From JAKVCB01 sp963578605 (lineage in GTDB: Bacteria > Planctomycetota > Planctomycetia > Pirellulales > Lacipirellulaceae), in the NCBI GenBank assembly GCA_963578605.1, contig CAUZEA010000065.1, forward strand, positions 1 through 33,122: a stretch of 33,122 bases of DNA, given 5' to 3'. The translations under genes were made by a program, and so were the position numbers. Under the pieces are notes generated by a model that had not been told where the DNA came from, searched no databases, and saw only the letters and a program-made list of their open reading frames with translations. Positions 1 through 5,774 of this stretch are shown here, piece after piece; position 1 is the stretch's first letter, and each line of letters opens with the position of its first letter.

Positions 1-114
1 GTGTAACGGTGCGGTGTAACGGTGCGGTGTAACGGTGCGGTGTAACGGTGCGGTGTAACGGTGCGGTGTAACGGTGCGGTGTAACGGTGCGGTGTAACGG
101 TGCGGTGTAACGGT
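1..114. repeat. 13-bp tandem repeat array (8.8 copies)
   Basis: The unit GTGTAACGGTGCG is repeated eight times without a mismatch, followed by ten bases of a ninth copy ending at 114. The array begins at the first base of the window, so its true left end is not visible. Each unit carries TAA. Because 13 is not a multiple of three, all three plus frames are stopped within three units, while the minus strand has no stop in any frame. It is probably a slippage-expanded minisatellite downstream of a gene that lies outside the window. Confidence 0.97.
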
Positions 115-140
115 CTTGCCGTGGCCTCCCCCAGCGGTGC

Positions 141-160
141 ATACTGCCCCCTGGCGGTAT
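141..160 (+). terminator. Hairpin after the 13-bp array, possible terminator
   Basis: ATACTGCC (141-148) pairs with GGCGGTAT (153-160), giving eight pairs including one G-T wobble around the loop CCCT. No T-tract follows, so intrinsic termination is uncertain. It could close the transcription unit whose last gene lies left of the window. The rest of 115-248 holds nothing else I can name; no clear promoter or ribosome binding site precedes the first gene. Confidence 0.35.
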
Positions 161-248
161 TCGTGTTGCTAGCTTCCCTGAGGACTAGCTTTCCATGGTA
201 TTCTGTAGGTAAGGCAGTCGAGCGTTCCTGGTATTTTTGGGCGTTTCC

Positions 249-1247
249 ATGATTTCGGTCATCATACCCGTTTACGATGAGGCAGAGAGCATCGAGGAGC
301 TTCATTGCCAGCTCGCGGAGCTTGCTTCGTCATTCGAGGATACGTTGGAAATCATCTTTGTGGATGATGGCTCGCGAGATGGGAGCTGGTCGCTGATTTC
401 TCGACTGGCGGCCCGGGATTCGCGGGTGCTCGGCATTCGCTTTCGGCGGAATTTTGGCAAGGCGGCTGCCCTGGCCGCTGGTTTTAATGCCGCCCGGGGA
501 GAACGGATCGTTACGCTCGATGGCGATTTGCAGGATGATCCGGCAGAAGTCCCCAAGTTGCTGGCCCACCTCGGTCAGGATTGTGACGTGGCTTGTGGTT
601 GGAAGCAACCTCGCCATGATCCCTGGCACAAGGTGATTCCTTCCTGGATATTCAACAGGTTGGTTGGTTGGCTGACGGGTGTTTGGCTCCATGACCACAA
701 TTGCGGGCTGAAGGCTTTTCGGCGAGATGTGGTTCATGAAATCCGTCTCTACGGCGAATTGCATCGCTTTATTCCGGTTCTCGTCGCGTCACGTGGATTC
801 CGTGTTGCCGAGGTCGTGATTAACCACCGACCTCGGAAACATGGGAAATCGAAATATGGCGTGGGGCGTTTTACCAAGGGATTCCTCGACTTGCTGTCGG
901 TCAAATTCATTACTAGTTACGGGGACCGTCCCCAACATTTCCTGGGTACCGTGGGGCTCCTGTCGTTTGTCTTGGGGGGGCTCGGTATGCTCAGCCTGGC
1001 GGTGCGATGGTGTGGCAGTCGCCTGATCGATGGATTGCAGCCTGTGCACTTACACCAAACTGCAGCCCTTTATTATTCTCTGGCGTTATGTATCGTAGGG
1101 GCCCAGTTTCTATCGGTCGGGTTGCTCGGCGAAATGATTGCTGCATTCCTGGCACGAGATATGGATACGTATTCTATCGCCGAACATACCGAGCCTGCGG
1201 CTGATTCCAAGGCGGACCATGCCGGCTCGCGGACCAAGACGCAATAA
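249..1247 (+). CDS. Polyprenyl-phosphate glycosyltransferase (GT2, DPM1/GtrB-like)
   Basis: The protein begins MISVIIPVYDE, the usual start of the family 2 glycosyltransferases that load a sugar onto a polyprenyl-phosphate carrier on the cytoplasmic face of the membrane. Nucleotide-sugar and metal motifs are visible: DDGSRDGS near residue 40, DGDLQDDP near 90 and RKHGKSKYG near 200. Two hydrophobic segments at the C-terminus (about 230-255 and 275-305) match the two-helix anchor of the GtrB/ArnC/DPM1 group. ATG 249 was chosen because it starts the conserved beta strand; a TTG at 237 would add four residues, and neither has a clear ribosome binding site. The next gene starts 14 bp downstream and may use the lipid-linked sugar. 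The sugar cannot be read from the sequence. Confidence 0.9.
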   Translation: MISVIIPVYDEAESIEELHCQLAELASSFEDTLEIIFVDDGSRDGSWSLISRLAARDSRVLGIRFRRNFGKAAALAAGFNAARGERIVTLDGDLQDDPAEVPKLLAHLGQDCDVACGWKQPRHDPWHKVIPSWIFNRLVGWLTGVWLHDHNCGLKAFRRDVVHEIRLYGELHRFIPVLVASRGFRVAEVVINHRPRKHGKSKYGVGRFTKGFLDLLSVKFITSYGDRPQHFLGTVGLLSFVLGGLGMLSLAVRWCGSRLIDGLQPVHLHQTAALYYSLALCIVGAQFLSVGLLGEMIAAFLARDMDTYSIAEHTEPAADSKADHAGSRTKTQ

Positions 1248-1261
1248 CAGCGGTCATTTTC

Positions 1262-2788
1262 ATGCCGACTCACGACAACACCGGGCGCGAAAAACTTCGC
1301 TGGAGTGTCTACGCGTTGTTGATTGCCGTGGCGGTTGGCAACCTGTCGGGTCGTTTGCTGTCGGTCAATTCGGTCGATCGCTCTCGCCTGGAGGCCTATC
1401 GCATTGCGCAGCGGTTAAAAGAAGATCGTGCCCGATTCGAGGCAACAGGTTTGGCCGGCTCACAGTTGGAGCAGCGGTTGGCCAAGCGCAAGACCGAACT
1501 CGAGGAAAAGCTGAAAATCCAAAGGCCTTTTCTGAGCAGCAATGACCGGAGTCGTTGGTTGACGGTTCGGGCCCTGGTGGAAAAAGGGACCTATGAAATC
1601 GACGATTTTATTGGCGTGCCGAACTGGGACTCGATCGACAAAGTCCAGCATCGTGGCCGCGACGGTCAGTTACACCTGTATTCCAGCAAGCCACCCCTCC
1701 TGTCAACGTTGCTGGCTGCTCCGTATTGGCTTATCCATCGCCTGACGGGGGCCACGTTGGGGACGCATCCCTATGAGATCGGGCGGTTTTTGCTGCTGTG
1801 CGTCAACATCGTGCCGTTGGTGTGCATGGTTGTGCTGGTCGCCCGACTGGCGGAGCGATTCGGCCAGACCGACTGGGGACGAATTTTTGTGGTTGCAGTT
1901 GCCACGCTGGGAACCTTTCTGTCGACTTTTGCGACGGTTCTTAACAACCACATCGTGGCGGCTGTCTGTGCGACGGTGGCCCTCTATGCCGTCGTGCAGA
2001 TCCGGTGTGCGGGGAAAGAGCACCTGGGATGGTTTGTCGTTACTGGCCTGGCGGCGGCCTTGACCGCAGCGACCGAATTACCCGCGATGTCACTGTTGGT
2101 GTTGCTGGGGCTCTACCTTTTCATCAAGGCTCCCCGCGGAACTACTTATGGGTTCATACCCGCTGCGCTGCTGGTCGTTGTCGCTTTTTTTGCGACGAAT
2201 TACGTGGCTCACAACAGTTTGCGTCCACCCTACGCGCATCGCAGTGCCACGGATTCGGAGGACAACTGGTACGAATACACCTATGAAGTGAATGGTAAAC
2301 AGCGGCAGAGCTACTGGTTGGCACCACAGGGAATCGACAAAGGGGAACCTTGTCGTGAAATCTATGCGCTGCATGTGCTTGTGGGGCATCACGGTATTTT
2401 TTCGCTCACACCGGTCTGGTTGTTGAGCATCGTCGGCGCCTGCTTGTGGCTGTGGCGGGGACCCGGGCAAATCAGGGAACTGGCAATTCTAGTCGTCTTG
2501 TTGACGGTCATTTGTCTCGCCTTTTACATCGGCTTTCGCCCCCAGCAGGATCGCAACTACGGCGGTATGACCAGTGGTTTTCGGTGGATGTTTTGGTTTG
2601 CCCCGTTGTGGCTGTTGGTGATGCTGCCAGCGGCTGACGAGCTTGACAAATCGAACAGCGGAAAAGCTTTGGGCCTGGCACTGCTGGCTTTGTCGGTGAT
2701 GTCGGCGACCTATCCGACCTGGAATCCCTGGACCCACCCCTGGATTTACCATTGGATGGGGTATTGGGGGTGGGCAGGATTAACTTAG
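1262..2788 (+). CDS. Polytopic membrane protein, GT-C glycosyltransferase-like
   Basis: This 508-residue protein has an N-terminal hydrophobic segment (about 15-35), then a charged, probably helical stretch (about 38-85) rich in Arg, Glu and Lys, then about eight to ten membrane segments. An acidic patch (YEIDDF, near residue 112) precedes SSKPPLLS (K143-P144-P145). An acidic first loop followed by K-P-P-L is reminiscent of the ArnT/PMT-type GT-C enzymes that transfer sugars from polyprenyl-phosphate carriers outside the membrane. That similarity is weak and the family assignment is inference. It lies 14 bp after the GT2 gene and is very probably co-transcribed with it, which fits a carrier-loading enzyme plus transferase pair. 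It could instead be an uncharacterised planctomycete membrane protein. Confidence 0.75.
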   Translation: MPTHDNTGREKLRWSVYALLIAVAVGNLSGRLLSVNSVDRSRLEAYRIAQRLKEDRARFEATGLAGSQLEQRLAKRKTELEEKLKIQRPFLSSNDRSRWLTVRALVEKGTYEIDDFIGVPNWDSIDKVQHRGRDGQLHLYSSKPPLLSTLLAAPYWLIHRLTGATLGTHPYEIGRFLLLCVNIVPLVCMVVLVARLAERFGQTDWGRIFVVAVATLGTFLSTFATVLNNHIVAAVCATVALYAVVQIRCAGKEHLGWFVVTGLAAALTAATELPAMSLLVLLGLYLFIKAPRGTTYGFIPAALLVVVAFFATNYVAHNSLRPPYAHRSATDSEDNWYEYTYEVNGKQRQSYWLAPQGIDKGEPCREIYALHVLVGHHGIFSLTPVWLLSIVGACLWLWRGPGQIRELAILVVLLTVICLAFYIGFRPQQDRNYGGMTSGFRWMFWFAPLWLLVMLPAADELDKSNSGKALGLALLALSVMSATYPTWNPWTHPWIYHWMGYWGWAGLT

Positions 2789-2932
2789 CGATGCAAAGCA
2801 CTTTCTTTGGCCTGCGATGGCCTTCGTGAGGCGGGAAGAACTCCCCAAATGGAGTCAAAGTATCGACGATTCCAGGCGGCAGAACGATTTGGAGGATCGT
2901 GGCCGCGGGTTCCGACAATCGATAGTTTGGGT

Positions 2933-2977
2933 CATTGGAGCGGCTGACCGCAGGGCCATTGGAGCGGCTGACCGCAG
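2933..2977. repeat. 24-bp period direct duplication
   Basis: The 21-base word starting CATTGGAGCGGC and ending GACCGCAG occurs at 2933-2953 and again at 2957-2977, identical, with a period of 24 bp. It sits in the 377-bp spacer between the membrane protein and yacG. No gene is supported in this spacer: the reading frames crossing it are low-complexity, lack family features and read through the duplication. Confidence 0.9.
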
Positions 2978-3009
2978 TGGTGTCGTCGCGGGTTGGTTTG
3001 GGGCGAAAA

Positions 3010-3098
3010 GGGAGTTGAAAATCCCGATTCCCGGCAAAAAAATTTGCCGTAGGGGACATGGTCGGTTGCCGGTTGAGAGTTGGTTTCAGCCCAACTCT
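3010..3098 (+). other. Cluster of three hairpins in the spacer upstream of yacG
   Basis: Three stem-loops follow one another. GGGA (3010-3013) pairs with TCCC (3022-3025). CGGCAAA (3032-3038) pairs perfectly with TTTGCCG (3043-3049) around an AAAA loop. AGAGTTGG (3076-3083) pairs perfectly with CCAACTCT (3091-3098) around a seven-base loop. None is followed by a T-tract. They could be a structured RNA, a terminator region for the upstream pair, or a copy of a dispersed intergenic palindromic repeat. Confidence 0.55.
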
Positions 3099-3165
3099 GC
3101 CGAATGCCTGCTGGTTTGTCAGGTCCCGTTGCCAATCCCACCGAAACGAAGATAATGACAACGTT

Positions 3166-3366
3166 ATGCTTTGCACGATTTGCGATAAACAATTCGAAGC
3201 CACCAGTCCAACTGCCGCCATGCCTTTTTGTAGTGAGCGTTGTCGAACCATTGATCTGTCCCGATGGTTAGATGAGAGATATTCGGTGCCGCTGGTTCTC
3301 GATCCGGAAGACGAGGAGCTACCACCTGAGGTGGTTGGTGATGCCGCACCGCGGGCTGGCCAGTAA
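3166..3366 (+). CDS. yacG: DNA gyrase inhibitor YacG, zinc-binding
   Basis: This 66-residue protein has the YacG zinc-knuckle: CTIC at residues 3-6, then PFCSERC with the second cysteine pair, followed by the family signature IDLSRWLDERYSVP. YacG proteins bind one zinc ion and, in E. coli, inhibit gyrase by contacting GyrB. The cysteines are complete (C-x2-C, C-x3-C), and the C-terminus is short and acidic, as is usual. ATG 3166 is the only sensible start because it lies two codons before the first cysteine; the frame stays open upstream but shows no family similarity. YacG often sits near coaE or the type IV pilus gene pilD in proteobacteria; here it stands alone ahead of a membrane protein. 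Confidence 0.93.
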   Translation: MLCTICDKQFEATSPTAAMPFCSERCRTIDLSRWLDERYSVPLVLDPEDEELPPEVVGDAAPRAGQ

Positions 3367-3500
3367 CTGGGGCCACAGGTCGATGGCTTTGGTCTTCTGC
3401 AGTGGACGGTACGGATTTCCGCGAGGTGGGGCCCAACGTTTCGGAAACTTGGCTGTGACACAACCATATCTGCAACGGTTCACAAACAAGACAGGTATCC

Positions 3501-4781
3501 ATGCCCGATCAGCAAGGTAAACTTCGTGAGATCGCCTGGAATGAGATCTGCCCGTGGTTCATGCTTACGCGTTGTATCCGCATCGCGTTGTTTATTCGGG
3601 TGCTGATGTTAGGCACCGTGGGTCTGATTGTCGTGACTGCGGGTTGGCAATTGATTGCCTGGTTTTTCATCGGCATCGACGACGAGGTGCTTCACGAATG
3701 GCGGACTTCAGGTTGCCGGTGGGTTTGGCAAAACTCCACTGATTTCACGGTGTCGGCTGCCCAAACTCCGAACAGCGCTGGTGAGCTTTTTAAAACCGCA
3801 ATGACGGGCTTGACTGAGGCCCCAATTGACCTCTGGAACCACCTGACGCGTCCTTTTGTCGACCTGTTCGACAACGATTTGACCTTACCCGGTTTTTTTT
3901 GCCTGCTTCTTTGCGGGGTTTGGGAAATCATTGTGTGGGGGCTGGTAGGTGGGGCGATCACCCGTATTGCAGCTTTGTCTTTGGCCCGGAATGAGGTTCC
4001 TGACTTGGGGCAAGTGATTCGTTTCGCCTGGAGATCTCTCCTCTCCTATAGCCTGGCTCCGCTGATGGTACTGGCGGCTGCGGCTTTGTTTGCAATCCAG
4101 TTGGTCGTTTTGGGCCTGGGGATGCAATTGGATTGGCTGGCGTTTATCGCTGCCATCCTGTGGCCATTGGTGTTGGTCTACGGACTGTTCATGGCCTTGA
4201 TTCTGCTCGGCCTGCTGGTTGGCTGGCCGTTAATGTGGGCCACCATCAGCGTCGAGGGAACCGATGCCTTTGATGCGGTGAGTCGCTCTTACGCCTACAC
4301 CTATCAACGGCCTTTACGACTCATTTGGTATGTTTTCTTTGCTGGCCTGATGGGCACATTGGGGATGTTCATGGTCAAAGCATTTGCTCTGGCCACCATT
4401 GGCTTGGGGGATTGGGCAGTCAGTTTTGGCCTGGATCAAGAGACAATGGCACAAGTGGTGGTTCAACACGACTCTCCCATTGGCGATCAGGCGGCTGCCC
4501 CGGAGGGCTTGTTGCGAATTGCGCATCGAGTGATCGGGTTCTGGAAGAGCGTGCTGACGGCCGTAGCAGCCGGCTACCAGGCAAGCTTCCTGTGGGTCTC
4601 TGCTGTTGGGATCTATCTCTTGTTGCGCCGCGACATCGATGCCGCAGAGGTGGACGAGGTCTTCGTTGACGACGACGAGCCCGACTTTGGTATGCCGCCG
4701 CTGGAAGGGGGTGAAATGGACATTCCTGAGGTCGCCGTTGATCGACCCGCCGAGGCCGGAGATACGACGTCGGGCGACTAG
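3501..4781 (+). CDS. Conserved seven-helix membrane protein of unknown function
   Basis: The protein has 426 residues with about seven hydrophobic segments: near 28-55, 130-160, then three closely spaced (about 175-255), one near 275-300, and one near 355-378. The second half looks like a multi-helix bundle comparable to DUF4013/UPF0259-type membrane proteins, but I cannot assign a family. The C-terminal 45 residues are strongly acidic (EVDEVFVDDDEPDF) and predicted cytosolic. ATG 3501 is preceded by the loosely purine-rich GACAGGTATCC. A T8 run within the coding sequence (3893-3900) is in frame and does not disrupt it. The gene converges with the receiver-like gene. No catalytic motif is visible, so no function is proposed. 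Confidence 0.85.
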   Translation: MPDQQGKLREIAWNEICPWFMLTRCIRIALFIRVLMLGTVGLIVVTAGWQLIAWFFIGIDDEVLHEWRTSGCRWVWQNSTDFTVSAAQTPNSAGELFKTAMTGLTEAPIDLWNHLTRPFVDLFDNDLTLPGFFCLLLCGVWEIIVWGLVGGAITRIAALSLARNEVPDLGQVIRFAWRSLLSYSLAPLMVLAAAALFAIQLVVLGLGMQLDWLAFIAAILWPLVLVYGLFMALILLGLLVGWPLMWATISVEGTDAFDAVSRSYAYTYQRPLRLIWYVFFAGLMGTLGMFMVKAFALATIGLGDWAVSFGLDQETMAQVVVQHDSPIGDQAAAPEGLLRIAHRVIGFWKSVLTAVAAGYQASFLWVSAVGIYLLLRRDIDAAEVDEVFVDDDEPDFGMPPLEGGEMDIPEVAVDRPAEAGDTTSGD

Positions 4782-4785
4782 CATT

Positions 4786-4816
4786 GGCTGACCTGTGGGT
4801 CTGACTGCCGTCAGCC
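4786..4816. terminator. Convergent hairpin between 4781 and 4811
   Basis: GGCTGAC (4786-4792) pairs perfectly with GTCAGCC (4810-4816), leaving a 17-base loop. The two convergent genes end at 4781 and 4811, so the stem begins five bases after one stop and overlaps the stop codon of the other. It could serve transcripts from both sides. No T-tract is present on either side. Confidence 0.4.
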
Positions 4817-5179
4817 GGCCTCGCCGGAGGAATGGTACTCTTCTAAAATCGCATCGGTTTGTGCACAGAACTCCCCACGACTCAGCACGCAATCGCAGCC
4901 TGCCGCACGAGCTGCGGAGAGCTTCGCCCGGTGAACGTGCGGACCGAAGGCGACAATTCGCGGTTGCGGATCCAACGCGTGGATCTGCTTGACTACCAGA
5001 TCTATGTCAAACCCGGCTGTGGCAAGATCGATGATCACCAGTTTGACCGGTTCCGCTTCAGCGGCTGCCAGAAGTTGGGCCGCATCCGATACCACCTGTA
5101 AATCGGCATTGCACCGCCGAACTGATCCGGAGATTTGGGATCCGACTAACAAATCGCGACTGAGCAGGAGAATTCTCAC
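4811..5179 (-). CDS. Degenerate response-regulator receiver domain protein
   Basis: This 122-residue single-domain protein starts at GTG 5179 (VRILLLSRD) and follows the CheY-like alternation of strands and helices. The strand-3 aspartate that normally accepts phosphate is present (VIID, D51). The acidic pair after strand 1 is reduced to S7-R8-D9, the conserved Thr/Ser after strand 4 is replaced (AFGP, 77-80), and the conserved lysine after strand 5 is replaced (LSRG, R101). This suggests a pseudo-receiver that does not carry out normal phosphoryl signalling. It lies 47 bp downstream of glnB on the same strand, and the two are probably co-transcribed. The start is uncertain because the frame remains open upstream, but earlier residues overlap glnB and have no receiver character. 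Confidence 0.7.
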   Translation of the reverse strand: MRILLLSRDLLVGSQISGSVRRCNADLQVVSDAAQLLAAAEAEPVKLVIIDLATAGFDIDLVVKQIHALDPQPRIVAFGPHVHRAKLSAARAAGCDCVLSRGEFCAQTDAILEEYHSSGEAG

Positions 5180-5226
5180 GCCGATTTTGGCTTTCTTGAA
5201 GCAAGACTCTGCGGTCGGCCAGCCCG

Positions 5227-5574
5227 CTACAAGGCAATTCGGCCACGCAAACCGTCGTTGATTTGCACCGCGTCGTCGATGGGGACGACAAATATTTTTC
5301 CATCCCCAATGTGCCCTTCGGCACTGGTTCGGGCAACTTCTTCCAGGCAGGCAATGACAGCTTCGAGGTTGTCGTCGCTCACCGCAATTTCCAGGGCGAC
5401 TTTGCGGAGCAGGTTCGTCTTGTATTCGTGGCCGCGGTAGATCTCTTTGTGTCCCCGCTGCCGGGCATAGCCCATGGCATCTGTTACCGTCATGCCATGA
5501 ATGCCAATCCTGGCCAGTGCCTGCTGGATGGCGTCGAGTTTGGTCGGTTGTACAACGGCGATGACAAGCTTCAT
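5227..5574 (-). CDS. glnB: P-II family nitrogen regulatory protein
   Basis: This 115-residue protein is a P-II signal protein, a trimer that reads ATP/ADP and 2-oxoglutarate and controls nitrogen-metabolism targets. Visible features are the N-terminal strand MKLVIAVVQPTKLDA, the T-loop signature YRGHEY with the modifiable Tyr51, and the B-loop GDGKIFV (K93). Compared with E. coli GlnB there are three extra residues before the B-loop (RTSAEGHIGDGK). The C-terminal pair of arginines that contact nucleotide phosphates (R101 and R103 in E. coli) reads Q104 and N106. ATG 5574 was chosen over an upstream start because it begins the conserved strand. No amtB or glnA lies nearby; the only partner in the transcription unit is the receiver-like gene. 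Confidence 0.95.
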   Translation of the reverse strand: MKLVIAVVQPTKLDAIQQALARIGIHGMTVTDAMGYARQRGHKEIYRGHEYKTNLLRKVALEIAVSDDNLEAVIACLEEVARTSAEGHIGDGKIFVVPIDDAVQINDGLRGRIAL

Positions 5575-5670
5575 GAAAGTGAGTCCACTTGCGTAAATTG
5601 GGAGCTGAGCCCTTGGATTGGAGCAACCACCCAAAGTCTGGCAAAAGATCCTACGGCTAACGGGTTCGGG

Positions 5671-5704
5671 CCACTTTCCCTGGGAACCTGCCCAGGGGAA
5701 GTGG
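5671..5704. other. Long 14-bp stem-loop upstream of glnB
   Basis: CCACTTTCCCTGGG (5671-5684) pairs with CCCAGGGGAAGTGG (5691-5704) around the loop AACCTG. Thirteen pairs are Watson-Crick and one is G-T when read as plus-strand RNA; that pair becomes an A-C mismatch in minus-strand RNA. On the plus strand it is followed by TAAAAAAATAA. It lies about 70 bp beyond the metalloprotease stop and 97 bp before the glnB start, so it is either the metalloprotease terminator without a T-tract or part of the glnB leader. The rest of 5575-5774 shows no other signal. Confidence 0.6.
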
Positions 5705-5774
5705 TAAAAAAATAATCCACTTCAGATTAACGTGCCGATGGCCTTGAACCAAGTGCTGAATTCAACAAGCGACC

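Noticed and set aside
1..114. A CRISPR array.
   Set aside because: The repeats are only 13 bp and directly adjacent with no spacers, and no cas gene is present.
2508..3467. A 319-codon minus-strand frame spanning the spacer and parts of both neighbouring genes.
   Set aside because: It overlaps the membrane protein end and all of yacG, is low-complexity, and translates the 24-bp duplication; there is no domain and no ribosome binding site.
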